A stretch of DNA of 64,000 nucleotides, taken from NCBI GenBank assembly GCA_037389465.1, contig JAZARR010000034.1, positions 1 through 64,000 on the forward strand, read 5' to 3'. The position numbers were made by a program, and so were the translations under genes. Below are positions 9,852 to 21,190 of this stretch, piece by piece. The first letter of the stretch is position 1. The number at the start of each line of letters is the position of its first letter. Below the pieces are notes generated by a model, which saw only the letters and a list, made by a program, of their open reading frames with translations, had not been told where the DNA came from and ran no database searches. The DNA comes from Baylisascaris procyonis (lineage: Eukaryota > Nematoda > Chromadorea > Rhabditida > Ascarididae).

Positions 9852-10955
9852 GTGTATCGATTTTGTAGAGTACCGTTCGGAATGATTTCCAGTCCATTCT
9901 TACTTGCTGCAACTTTGACGAAACATTTGACAGAAATTGGATCCACTACAGCTCAAGAAATCTTAAAAAATCTGTACGTAGACAATGTCATGTTGCAGGC
10001 AGAAAATTCAGAGACAGCGATACAACTATGTAGTGAAGGAAAAGCAATTTTCGCAGGTGCCGGAATGAACTTGAGATCGTTCGTGTCAAATAACAAAGAA
10101 GTGTATGATGCTATTCCTCCGGAAGATCGAGAAGAAGTACAAGTGACCAAAGTGTTAGGAATAACATGGTCGTTAAAGGAGGATAAAATAACACTAGGTG
10201 TAAAAGACAAGATTGGTGCCGCCCAAACCAAGCGACAAGTACTGAGCTTTGTAGCCTCCCACTTTGATCCTCTCGGATTAATGGCTCCGTTGCTTGTCCC
10301 ATTAAAAGTATTCCTTCAGGAATTATGGAAGAAGAAATACAAATGGGATGGCTCATTGAAAGAAGAAGAGAAGTTACTGTGGGAAAGATTACAGAAAAGT
10401 TGGAATAATACAGTAAACGACATCCCTCGTCAAATATTCTTTCGTTGTGCAAAGGAGAGACAACTGCACGTTTTTGTCGATGCATCGATGCAGGCTTACG
10501 CCGCAGCGGTATACAATCGTGAAATCGTAAATGGTGCAGTATTGACGAACTTAATTATGGCTAAAACGCGTCTGTGCCCCGTCAAGGCTTCGGTTCCAAG
10601 ACTCGAATTGTTAGCAGCCTTCATCGGAGTACGATTACTCGAGTTCGTAAAGAAACAGCTTTCGATGGAGGAAGTGGAGACCATTACTGGAGCGATAGCA
10701 AATGTGTGTTACTGGATACGTTCAGATAAAGAGATCAACATGAGGTTCATCGAAAATCGTTTAAAGCAAATGCGTAATACGGCGAAATGGTGGAGTTACG
10801 TCCCATCCGATCAAAACCCGAGCGATATTGCGACAAAGGGCATTGATCCTGACAAGCTTAAGGAAAGTTCCTTGTGGTGGCATGGCCACCATGGCTCAGA
10901 CAATCCGAAGAGAATTGGCCGAAATGGGAACTTTCGAATCTGCAGCAGTGTGTAA
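9852..10955 (+). CDS. Pol, reverse transcriptase C-terminal half and RNase H
   Basis: The longest pol frame, 367 codons. RT motifs are FCRVPFGMISSPF and the catalytic NLYVDNVML at 9969-9995. The usual YxDD reads YVDN here, which I believe is common in nematode BEL elements, but I cannot check this. The connection follows (VLGITWSLKED, SHFDPLGLMAPLL), then RNase H with VFVDAS (Asp at 10479) and RLELLAA. Between about 10685 and 10715 the conserved Trp-Ser-Asp-Ser block is present only in another frame, so two compensating shifts hide an RNase H catalytic Asp. The sense leaves the frame near 10910. Confidence 0.88.
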   Translation: MYRFCRVPFGMISSPFLLAATLTKHLTEIGSTTAQEILKNLYVDNVMLQAENSETAIQLCSEGKAIFAGAGMNLRSFVSNNKEVYDAIPPEDREEVQVTKVLGITWSLKEDKITLGVKDKIGAAQTKRQVLSFVASHFDPLGLMAPLLVPLKVFLQELWKKKYKWDGSLKEEEKLLWERLQKSWNNTVNDIPRQIFFRCAKERQLHVFVDASMQAYAAAVYNREIVNGAVLTNLIMAKTRLCPVKASVPRLELLAAFIGVRLLEFVKKQLSMEEVETITGAIANVCYWIRSDKEINMRFIENRLKQMRNTAKWWSYVPSDQNPSDIATKGIDPDKLKESSLWWHGHHGSDNPKRIGRNGNFRICSSV

Positions 10956-11413
10956 TCAGCGAAGACATCTTTCAAAAGAGCAAAGGGAAGAGAGACCGTA
11001 ACAAACAACCTACGACAACAGTTACAGCGCTCGAAGTCGGTACAGAAGAAGAAAACGATTGTGCCATAAATCACTGTGTAATCGATGCAAGCAAGTATAA
11101 CAGTTGGAGGAAAGTGAAGGGAATCACGGCTGCCGTGATAAGATTCGTAAAGAACCTCAAGGAACGGAAAAGAAAGGCAGTAGGAGTGGAGGACCAAATA
11201 GAAGCGGAAAAACATCTCATTAGACAGGCTCAAGAAGAAATGATCACGAAAGCGGAGATTGTGCGTTGGGAGCTTTTTCGAGGCGATGACAATCTCTGGA
11301 GATGTGGAGGACGTCTTGACTATTCAGACCTCCCACGAGACACCAAGTTTCGATTTTTCTACCTAAACATCCCATCACGGAAATGCTTATTACTCATCAA
11401 CACGAAATTTTAA
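10874..11413 (+). CDS. Pol, RNase H to integrase linker (frame-broken)
   Basis: 179-codon frame. From about residue 12 it continues the pol sense: a lysine-rich linker, then a block typical of the region just before the BEL integrase zinc finger (IEAEKHLIRQAQEE, then LWRCGGRLDYSDLP). The first residues are out of frame with real pol. The sense shifts into the next frame near 11365, beside a T-run. Confidence 0.75.
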   Translation: MVAWPPWLRQSEENWPKWELSNLQQCVISEDIFQKSKGKRDRNKQPTTTVTALEVGTEEENDCAINHCVIDASKYNSWRKVKGITAAVIRFVKNLKERKRKAVGVEDQIEAEKHLIRQAQEEMITKAEIVRWELFRGDDNLWRCGGRLDYSDLPRDTKFRFFYLNIPSRKCLLLINTKF

Positions 11414-12526
11414 TGCATTCGGGGCCAGCCCATACGTTAAATCAACTGCGGTCAAAATACTGGATAGCCAAAGGGAGAGAAACGGTAAAGGTCATAAAGA
11501 AAAAGTGCATGAAATGTCGTAGATGGCTCACACATCCGTTCAAGCTCCCAAGAATGCCAGATCTACCATCATGCCGCACAGTTGTAACCCGAGCCTTCGA
11601 AAATGTGGGACTGGACTATTTTGGACCGTTCAATTTAAAAGCTCTTTTGGGCAATGAAATTAAATTTCAAAAAAGTTGGGTAGCATTGTTTACATGTCTT
11701 ACGACACGCGCTGTCCATTTGGAAGTGGCAAATGACTTGTCAGCATCTTCGTTCCTCAACTGCTTTCAAAGATATGTGAGTCGACGAGGAAAACCTAAAC
11801 TTGTATTTAGCGACAACGGGAGCAATTTTACGCTCGCCGCAGAAGTCCTAAGACAAATCAGCAGAGCAGAGGAAATCAAATGGAACTTCATAACACCTTT
11901 CGCTCCATGGCAAGGAGGAGTTTATGAAAGAATGATAGGTCTAACCAAAACTTCGCTTCGTAAAGCAGTGGGAAGAAAACGATTAAGCGAAGAAGAGTTT
12001 CGAACACTTATTGTAGAAGTAGAAGGAGTAGTCAACAGTAGACCACTCACTTATGTGCATGAAACGTCAGTCGATATTATTCGGCCGATCGATTTTCTGA
12101 TACCAGCTGCTGAGTTGATCTTCACGGTAAACGAAGAGGGAGAAAAGGAAGATCCAAGCTACCTTCCAAAGGAGGTGATGTCTAGAGAAAAAATGTTAAT
12201 GAGATGGAAAGCAACACTTAGCACACTCGATCGCTTCTGGAATTACTGGCGGTCAGAGTATCTCACATCGCTGCGAGAGCGAACACAACGAAATCATCGA
12301 GCCGTTAGAGGATCAGTAACTAGAGAGCCGCGAATAAACGAGGTAGTTATCATAGAAGAAGAACCCCCAAAGCAGTGTGGAAATTAGGTCGAATAGTGGA
12401 AATAAGAGGGGAGGAGGTCGATCCATACGTACAGCAAGAGTGAAACTGGGTAATGGAAATGAATGGACCAGACCCATAAGCCAGTTGTACCCGCTCGAAA
12501 TAGACGATAACGAGGCACCAGCCTAA
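11383..12526 (+). CDS. Pol, integrase and C-terminal domain
   Basis: Integrase inserts the cDNA into the genome. An HHCC zinc finger (HEILMHSG ... CMKCRRW) comes first. The catalytic core has Asp at 11614 (VGLDYFGPF), Asp at 11812 (FSDNGSNF) and Glu at 11926 (GGVYERMIG), so the second Asp and Glu are 38 positions apart. The C-terminal DUF5641-like domain follows (WRSEYLTSLRER). The frame runs open to 12387, but after a shift at the C-run near 12366 the sense continues in another frame (WKLGRI, TRPISQLYPLE) to a TAA at 12524-12526. No envelope gene follows. Confidence 0.88.
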
Positions 12527-12552
12527 AAGGGATATTTTCGCTGCGGTCGGAG

Positions 12553-13633
12553 TGTCGCGAAGATTCGCGAATGAGTTAGCGGGCTGCGGCACACAGTAAA
12601 TCAAACTGTGTGTCAACGCAATAACTCAAAGAACGATCTAAGTTGATCTCTGACTGTGGCGACTATATCGTCTTCTAATGCGGCGTTGCGGTCGTGTCTA
12701 AACGTGTCTTCTAATGCGTCGTGTGTAAGCGTGTAAGTGTAGCGCCTTTACTTCATTTGTCAGCACTTTCTTCTTCATTGTTTTTTCTGAATTTAAACTT
12801 TATTTTCATGGTTACTTGTGGATTGCCTCAAAGTTCCACGATCTCGTCAGTAGTTTGTGACGTTTTTTTCACTCTCCTCGTCATTTGTTTGTACCTTTTC
12901 GTTAGCTCATTACCAGAATCATCGCATTTGACTCAGATCATGTTTTATGATGGTTTGTATTCGTTTTTCGAGTATATCGCGTTTTTACGTTGTTTGTAAA
13001 GCATCAGAAGGTTTAATTACCCAAGTTTGAGGTGTCGGGCGATTCGCACGCAAAAGGTGTCCCCCGAACCGTGTGAACAAACTTGGACGGACCAACCAGG
13101 AGGTTGGTATCCAAATCACAAAAAGAAGAAAAAGGGCGCAAGCGGACGAGCCCTCATCAAAACAGGCCGGTTTCTTTGTTGAAATCAATTATTACTTTTC
13201 AAGTTGTCCAGTAGCCACAAGCCCGAAGAATCAACCTCAGAGCGGGAGAAAAGTTGCGGTGAACGGAATCAACCGCACGAGATAGGCACTGATACCTTGA
13301 TAATCTGATAACTGGGTGTCGGCACGAAAGCAACGCCCGACACCTCGTTTCTCTTGTGCTTATATTGCGTTTCAGTGCATCATACCGTGAGACAGTTGAC
13401 AATAAGTATCATATTCTGAAGGTGTGTCCCGCTCATTCGGTGTTATATTGCTCATTTCGCTCAACCTGCCCCAAGTCAAAGCTCTGGCCTTCGATTGTCG
13501 TTGTTTCGTTTATTGCTTTTATATTGCCGATTAATTTTGAAAGAGCCTGTGCAGCTTGTTGGTTTTACTTCACGTGCATTGTGACCTTAACTTTGTTGAT
13601 CTCTTTTCTAATAAACCGTCGATCACTTCTTTA
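12553..13633 (+). repeat. 3' LTR of the BEL/Pao element, 3'-truncated
   Basis: Matches the 5' LTR from TGTCGCGAAG to aaccgtcgat.acttcttta, with the polyadenylation signal AATAAA at 13610-13615. I count about ten small differences, mainly 1-3 base indels at G, A and T runs. The final ~50 bp of the 5' LTR, including its CA end, are missing. The sequence passes straight into the duplicated flank. Confidence 0.9.
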
Positions 13634-13686
13634 GGAAAGCTGAGCGTCTACATGAGCATTCACATTATAAATAGAAGCAAACATTT
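13633..13686 (+). repeat. Right copy of the duplicated flank
   Basis: Same sequence as 5956-6010 except for a central block. The variant bases here (cgtctacat) also occur in the missing end of the LTR (7110-7120), so the junction looks like a mosaic of flank and LTR. Confidence 0.8.
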
Positions 13687-14679
13687 TAATTTTAGCTGCA
13701 GAATTTAATCCACCATTTTGATTAAGAGACAACATCCTCCCTCATCCATTGCCCTAATCTGCTTGAATTTGGCAGCAACACTTCCAAATTCTAAGAATTT
13801 GAGAATTACCCAATTACGCAAATCGTGCACAAAACGAGGCAAAACATAAGCAGATATTTATGTAAACGGATGTTTCGTTTGAAGGACGCTTTGTTGATGA
13901 TGCCATACTTTCCTCTCCATGACCCACCCCCCAGCCCAAATTGAGTTAGCAACACAAACTTCATTCAGGTTGAGATAACTTGACAAGGGCGAATGTAATC
14001 CAGGTAACTCGACAAACTTATTCCAAACTGGAATTATTAGCGTCATGATTTTTTGAGGATTAAAAATTTGGAAAAGCATAAGCAATAATGCTCTATTTGA
14101 GAAAGATGAAATAAACAACGAGCGATAAGGAGCTCAGCCGAAAGCGTGTCCAATATAAACAGCTCTATTAACGAAATTTAATCGTTTCCTATGTACTCTG
14201 GAAAGCCATCTCCTCTCCTCGCTATAATATTCTTTATTGCCGCAACCGCTTGCATAAATTATGCAACAAAAGCAAATTCCCAAATACCACACATTCAGAA
14301 TTTTCATCGCACAAATTGGATGGATTGCGACTTCACTGTTGTTCGACCGGTAAGCCAACCATATAATGTCTATATAAAATATGCCGTGAAACTGTTTCCT
14401 TTTTATAAACATTATTATGTTAGGCTGTCATTGCAAACTAATGAAAATGCAATGGATCAGGTACCGCCTGTCAGAAACTCATCGACAACACCACATTTTC
14501 TCATTTCAAACAATAACCTGGTAGAGTGGTTAATTGTCATTTGTCATTTGAATCGTCATTTAAATAACGGCGACATATTTTCAGTTGGCAGTAAATAAAA
14601 CAGGTGAAAATTCTCACACTTTCTAGACGATGCAGCATTCAACAAGTAGGTTATTTTGAATCTAAGCAGACAACGCATG
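13687..14679. other. Non-coding or unassigned
   Basis: No gene recognised. It contains a 135-codon open frame (14191-14598, plus) with a hydrophobic N-terminus but no family motif; I treat it as chance. Confidence 0.35.
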
Positions 14680-15640
14680 GCACTATAATGCTGAAGCTTC
14701 CTGTAAGACTGGAGCAGGTGTTCGGATTTCTTCAGTAGTTAGGGCAAGGCACGGAATGCGCACATGATAATCTGTACTATATTGCAAAATGATTGTTTCT
14801 GCATTCATATCCATGAGGAGCTTATAGAGATAGCTGGATAAGTCGGCAATGTCTTCAGCGACCTGACTATGGAACAGTGTTGTATCGAAGAATGGAGCAG
14901 AATTTAATAGTTAAATGCTATCATTGAACACAATGGGTCTGCCACAGAGACATAGGAAGTCTAGATCAGAAATATAGAATGTGAAAAAAGGGATAAACAA
15001 CAGCCTTGAGGGGCCAATTTTCTGTTTTGCAAGTGACTTTGCCCTCCTGTATAGCAGACTGTTTTCGAGCAATCGCATTACCGTTTGAACGTGTAAAATA
15101 TCATTCGCTTGCCAATGTCAAACTGCAACACGAAATATTTCTGCTTAATATATCTCTACTGGGATTTTCACAAAGAGATTTTGTTAGTATGCTCAAGGCA
15201 GCAGTTAATGTTCGGTACATCCTTTTGAAGAACTGTTGGTAGGCAGTAGAAAGCGTTCTATAAGTTTGCGAACATGAGGTAAAGTACTTTCCTGAACACT
15301 TCCGAGACTCTGATAAGATATGATAAGCGGTTTGCTTTGCTGCCCCCACTTCTGTATCATTTCAAACAGCAGGATATTTGCTTATCAATTGTATGAAATT
15401 AAACAAGCATGACAGGTGAGAAGCGGAAAGATTTTTCTCAAGTTCTAATATCCCGTTAGTTATTTGGTCCAATGCAGGTGCTTTCCTGGTTGAAATGGAA
15501 TTAAAGACCCGGCGCATATCGTCAACGTTCAGTTTTTTACGCAAATTCTTTCGTTTCGGTGCATTGATAAGGCAATGAGATTGTCTCAGACTTCGCGTAG
15601 TTTTTAATTTTTGCAAAGCAGCTGTTAAGGTGAGCAACAA
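14680..15640 (-). mobile_element. Decayed LINE (non-LTR) reverse transcriptase fragment
   Basis: Read on the minus strand. The upstream part (15362-15640) has the RT fingers signature FNSISTRKAPALDQITNG followed by LSCLFNFIQLISKYPAV, typical of CR1/Jockey-type LINEs. Farther along, out of frame, come the palm-like block FYISDLDFLCLCGRPIVF (about 14950-15000; the usual catalytic ADD is lost) and a following helix region. Several frameshifts and stops break the reading. No promoter, ORF1 or 3' tail was found with it. Confidence 0.7.
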
Positions 15641-16142
15641 AAATCGCTGCTATAATCTGTCATTTCGTCGATTAAGGGCTTTTCGAAAAAAATCTTTAAC
15701 TGTTAGCATACCCAGCAAATCGGCAGCCTGCATAATCATATAGTCACAGAGAAACTCCTTTAAAAAACGAATTGCAAGTAATTCAAAAAACACTGCTCCT
15801 TCACTTTAACAGTGCAACAACAGCGACAGAGTGCTGAGACCTAGGATGCGTGTTGATGTATAGAATTGGGGCGCAAATGTTAGAAGCGATTTGAGTACTG
15901 TTCCAAAATGTATAATTTGCGTTGCCAACATTCGCTAAATCAACTGAATTGTCGAAACGGACACCAAAATTTACAAAACATGACTGTTGCAATTCTCAAG
16001 CTGGAAAGCTCTGCTAATGCGGAAGGCTGCGCTAAGAACAACTGGGGAATTCCTGACCAAGAAAGGTGATTCGCGCAAATTGGCGAGTGAGACGAAAGCG
16101 ATGTGCAACCGCAAAAGGAAGCGGTTAGTTCGTGTATTGGAC
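15641..16142. other. Non-coding or unassigned
   Basis: Nothing supported. It may include more decayed LINE sequence upstream of the RT fragment, but no motif is readable. Confidence 0.35.
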
Positions 16143-16794
16143 TTCTAATAGTTGCAAGACGATTTCGACATAAAAAAAAACTTTAAGCACATGTTGCATT
16201 AAATCATTGCTTTTGCAAATAATAAACAGCGCGATTTCTTTGATTAAGCATTCATTTGCCAGAACCACTTTCCGCTTAAACTGCAATTAAGCAGATTATA
16301 AAAGAAAATGCGACCGCATATGACTCCATATTTAGAGCTAGTTGCACATACTTGGAAAATATGCGTAGAATCGCTCGCATACTTTGTTAGATTTTGCATT
16401 AGAAATGTCCTAGAAATATCCTTGCGTACCGCCACCTCTTCCAAACTTTTGAGCTTGCATAGAAGTGGTGCCTGTTTATATCCATTACGTGAAAAGAGGA
16501 ATTAATAAAATTCTACGTCTTGCATGCTCCAAAGAAGTCTATATTGTTATCTCAAATATAACAATTGTAGAGTATTTTTTATCTTGCAAGCCTACAACAG
16601 ACCAAAATGTACCTCGTGTACCGTGAACCGACACCTACCATGTAAGTAATTATTTGGCCTATTTTTAGAAGTGGAGAATGTTGACGGGAAGAATATTAGA
16701 ATGCTCAATCAAAGAAATCGCGTTGCTTATGTGATTTAATGCAACAGGTGCTTAAAGTTTTTTAATGTCGAAATCACTTTGCAACTATTAGAAA
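16143..16794. mobile_element. Small foldback or MITE-like element
   Basis: The first ~112 bp (16143-16255, from ttctaatagttgcaa to gatttctttgattaagcatt) recur as reverse complement at about 16692-16794 (from aatgctcaatcaaagaaatc to ttgcaactattagaa). The arms agree well by eye with a few indels. The ~440 bp between them hold no transposase. Size and layout fit a non-autonomous foldback element. I could not see a clear target duplication. Confidence 0.5.
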
Positions 16795-17078
16795 TCATAG
16801 TTGGAGTCTATTTCAGTCAGCGTTGCTTCCTTTCTGTTTTCCGCTCAACTTCTTCATAGTGTTTCATTCATCGCGTGCCTTTGCAATTGCTGTTCTTTCA
16901 TCGTTTGGTCGAATCTGCTTCTGACACTACTGGGCAAAAGAAAACGGGCAGCTTGCCACAGTGTATAACACCCATTTGAGAGATTCATTGTTTCTGGAAG
17001 TTGGTATTCATCAACTGAGACTGCCTTCTTCTTTGGGGATGGCCATGTCGAAACATTTCTCCAAGCTGAGTTAGTCAC

Positions 17079-17139
17079 CTCTGAATCCGTATCGATCGAT
17101 GTTTTGTAGGAAAGTATGGTCGACGTCATCTGCATTTTC
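17079..17139 (-). CDS. Possible small exon of an unidentified gene
   Basis: On the minus strand an acceptor (ggttcacag) precedes 61 nucleotides encoding ENADDVDHTFLQNIDRYGFR and ending at a GT donor (gtgact). The D-x-Y-G-F ending resembles the start of some TBC-type RabGAP domains, but this is only a resemblance. No neighbouring exon in compatible phase was found. Confidence 0.2.
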
Positions 17140-20100
17140 CTGTGAACCTTTTTCGTTTAGCCTCAAAACAGCGGACCAGGAAGTCTTTCTTTGAAAGCAT
17201 CGTCATAATTCGCGACTAATCTCACTTCGACCTCACTAAGAAGATCCTCTTGTGGCCTCATCAATAGCTGGGCACATAGGCATCTGATCAAGGTGATTGG
17301 TTACTTGAAAATCCTCAGTGTGCAGCTTGAGAGTACTTCGATAAGCGAAAGAGTGAGTCATACGCCCTATATGCGATGTTCATTTGCATGACTGACTCAG
17401 CTTCGAAGCTCATAATCATTTGCATTCACCGCCCATCCGACACAACAGCAGCAGTCGAACGCAAACAAACGGACCATGCAGATGTTTACGACAGCCGTCT
17501 GCCATATCGCTTTCTTTTTCCGAAGAAATAAACGAAAATGCACACAGACATTTGCGTACGGTTACCTCAGATAGTCTTTTTGAGAAGCACCTTCTTCTAC
17601 TGCTCGAAAATGTTGCTTGTCCTCACCGGTGTCATTACATCTTCTTTTCAAATCCCCACATGCGTCGCTTGCACTTTTTCTTCTCAGTCTCCACTAGATT
17701 AAAACACTTGTATCGCACATTATCGTTCGAAAGATTCTAAGTGTGAAGGGTCGTTCACTTGAAAGGAAAACTAGAGGAAAGGGTCACTCCAAATACTTAA
17801 CGAACCCTCGTAATATAATAACAAAATAATGAAAGAGCACTTTTTTGTTCAAAAATTCTCTACATTTTTGTAGAGATTTGCAAAAATTCACAGAAATTTA
17901 GTCGTCTAGAATACTTGAAAATGTCCACAGTTACTGAAACATATACACAGCAAAGTGCATCACAAGTACGCTTTAAGGATGGAGCATTAAAAAGGGGCAT
18001 ACTGGCATTAAAAATAGGTACCCAAAGGCATTACTTCTGTGACTAGTAGGATTTGCCATAGAAGGATATTTTTCATATTTCTGAGTCAGCGACAATGAGA
18101 TCTTTGGCCCTCAGATATTTTTGGATTTCCCCCACAATTTCATATATCCACAAGAAAAATGCTAAGGAACGGTTCAAGAATGATTATGTTCTTTAACATA
18201 AAGGTGCTCTGATGTGCGGTTATTTATCACTCATTTTCATATTTGTTTCAACACCCGGAAGTAGGGAAACGTTTTCTACTTAAGTTAGGGTTTCGTACCT
18301 GCATCACTAGGCTAACGTTGATTGTCTAGCAGAACAAGAATTCTCCGAAATAGCGCAAAAGATGTATAAAAAGGAGGCTTGGTGTCGTCTGCTATGAGCG
18401 AAGCAAAACCAACGATGGAAAAAAAGAGATTCTAGCAAAGTGTAAGTGAGTATCGGAACCGCCATGAAGCCGTGAGGTAACCATAGGTGTATTGGCCACT
18501 GCTGCTGCATATTGCAATCTAATGCTTTATGAATGCTTTACTAGCCCGTAACAATGTTTTAATGCGTTTATGTTGTGTCTTTACGAGCGTACTGTGTGTT
18601 GCGATCCATAAAGGACAATAATCTCTCGCTGTTATAAGCTCTTCAATGTTCAATGCTCCTTAATGCATTATGAGGCATAAACGTCACAGACCAAAGTGTT
18701 ATACCCGATGCAACAACATTACCATAAAGGACAACACCAAAATGCGCTCGATATTGCGCATTAACTCGGTCACTGATGGAAGCAGGTACATGCATGCCCA
18801 AACGCTATTATCCACAAATTTCAATCAGCTGATTATGTTTTCCACAAATTCCCTCTTGGCCGCAAATCTCGACATATAGACGCACTAACAAAGATGTCAC
18901 CTGTCGTAGTTGCAAAAGTGAACTGCAAAAAATCTGCATGTCATGCGTGCTGCAAGTAACACGCTTTTAGCAATTTCCCATTCTCCAGCGTCATCTTGCC
19001 CACTACAACATCGAGCAACACGAAAGTAGTACTGCCGTAAGCGCTACAACCAAAGGTTCGTCGTTGTATGTGCTGGTAATACTACATCGGAAAGCGGAGA
19101 GCATAAAAATTTAAATGTGTACCATAAAGCCCCACCACATTTCCTCTCTTGGTCACAAATTTATTCTCAAACGTTGCAAATATAAGATTTTCCTCAGAAA
19201 GAAAGTTCTGTACCTGCTGGACTATCGACTCTACCTCCCATCTTCGCGAAAATGAGTGCATTTTCGAATATGCTCTTTCGAACTCAAACTCAATTTTCGA
19301 ATAACACTTTCAATGCAATTTATATATAAGACCACTGAAATAAGTTGCAAATTCGTTATATGCTTTTGGTCAGAAAAATTTTCGGATGGAACAGCATGCT
19401 CAAAGATGAATTTCGCAATGGATGCTTAATGAAGCAACTATTGGTGTATCGTTGTCAACAAAGGTTTTAGCTAAAGTCGTTCTCGAGAAATCAACCAGTT
19501 CTTTAAGCAATCTCTTCAACAAACTGACCACCGCAGAACCCACCGAAAATTGTTTTAAGTTAAAGGAGTAAAACTAAAGCTTGAAATAAATGTTTTAATT
19601 GATGAGTAACCAAAAATTTTGACCGGCGTATCCACTCGCATAATATGAAAATGCATGCCCATTGCGAGAATAAAACTTTTTCATTCAATTTCATTCCAGA
19701 AAGCAGCTTTACACAATAAACTTGTGAAGGGAACAAATTGAAGCATTGGCTAATTGCTCAGTGAGCGCGCGTTTTATTGATATGGGACGAACTGCTAATC
19801 CTTAACTGCAGATGTGATGCTTTCCGGCGAGGTGCCCATAAAGTTTCTTCGGCGAATTTGATGAAAGAAATAGGAATGTAAATAGTGACTGGAACACTTT
19901 GGCGGGATGCAATTCCTCATCCCCTTTTCGTTCTTCTAAAGTGGTCAAAACTTTGTTTATATACACTCACTTTCCGGCAATGTCATAGATATGCCTGTAT
20001 ATTTGACTATTCGGTGTTTTAAATCAGGAATCACAAATGTTACGGCGGTTACTGTAAGCACTACAGAATGAATTCCTAATGCAAGTTCCCTTCTGAATGG

Positions 20101-20829
20101 TAGTCACTCAAGTGATTTGTTGGCTAAAAGGTGTCATAAGATATACAAACGTCCAAATTAAGAATAAAGGATGATAATAAAATATTGATTTAATGTGCAC
20201 AAACGATTAGGCCACTCAGGATTTAAAGAAGTGAACATTCCTTTTGACAGTGAGTGAAAAAGAAAGAAGAATTAAGCACAGTAATAGCAGAAGGCGTATA
20301 AAAAACAATACGAGTATGAACGTAGATGTTTTCTATCAAAGCCGTGGACAGGCCTCGTTGGAAATGACCCTATTAGCATAAGTGATACTATGAAAGAAAC
20401 AACTATTTATTAGTGAGTGAAATATCGCTGTGTGAACACTCTGAGGTAATGCATCTAGAGAGCAGTAAACAACGAAATATTTTGAACGGAGAGGGATTAA
20501 AGTTAATAGGTAAGCAGAACAACGTAAAATAAATAGTAGGATGGATTTTAAAGTGTTTGAAGAGTAGAGAGTTGGTTCAAACTGAATCACTACTAAGTGC
20601 TGCGTTTTTTTCAAAATTTACTTCTAATGCTTTAACGCCAACATTTCTTTCTAGGATTTTAATTTGAAGAATTTCGTCAGTTGTCAACAGTGTTGCACTA
20701 ACGACGTACAGCCGTCCTTTAAATTTCGCTCAATGCTGCCTTAGCATTGAAAAAGGATTTCGGGAACCTATAAGGCCTACGACCGTATTTAACATATAAA
20801 ATAGTATCAATCGTTCTTTACTTTATTTA
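17140..20829. other. Non-coding or unassigned
   Basis: About 3.7 kb of AT-rich DNA with no supported gene. The open frame at 17420-17740 has no motif. Confidence 0.4.
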
Positions 20830-21190
20830 ATTAATTAATTTATTTCAAAGTCCCGAAATGGGGAAACATATAAAAGTATGTAAATATGAACAGCTAGGAG
20901 CACCTTTCCTAAAATACGGTAAAGACAAGCGGACATTTAATACACAAGAGTAGCGATAGTGTGTAGATCGAAACGACTCAACCGCATCTTAAAAGCTGAA
21001 GGAGTGGGCACATTAACGATATCAGCGGGAACCAGACTCCAGACTCGTAGCGAAACTGGAAACTATGCAGAACATTGTTTGTACTGCAACATGCTCTGGC
21101 GAGCTGAAACTGATATGCACGCCGACTATGGGGAGGGCAAACTGAAATCTTTCTGACACTGGGATGTCAGAGAAGCCGAACATAATTTCA
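20830..21190 (-). mobile_element. LINE 3' end remnant
   Basis: On the minus strand an open stretch encodes RVWSLVPADIVNVPTPSAF and then KMRLSRFDLH before a stop. This is the usual C-terminal tail of CR1/Jockey-type RT proteins (the RxWNSLPxxIVNAxSxxxFK form). It is followed by a 3' UTR ending in gggactttgaaataaatt and a short ATTA/TAAA-rich tail near 20825-20850, as expected for a LINE end. Confidence 0.6.

Larger units (their letters stand above)
6010..13633 (+). mobile_element. BEL/Pao LTR retrotransposon
   Basis: A complete-looking LTR retrotransposon of about 7.6 kb on the plus strand. Order: 5' LTR, primer-binding site, gag with three CCHC knuckles, aspartic protease, reverse transcriptase, RNase H, integrase and 3' LTR. 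Protease placed before RT, integrase last, and the C-terminal pol block ending GNEWTRPISQLYPLE are typical of BEL/Pao. There is no room for an envelope gene, as pol stops at 12526 and the LTR starts at 12553. The two LTRs differ at roughly ten places, mostly 1-3 base indels, which implies a recent insertion. Yet pol is interrupted by about ten frameshifts with few in-frame stops, often beside homopolymers, so part of the damage may be sequencing error. Confidence 0.95.

Noticed and set aside
14191..14598. 135-codon open frame with hydrophobic N-terminus
   Set aside because: No recognisable domain, AT-rich composition like the surroundings, and another frame open on the opposite strand. Some frames of this length are expected by chance in 64 kb.
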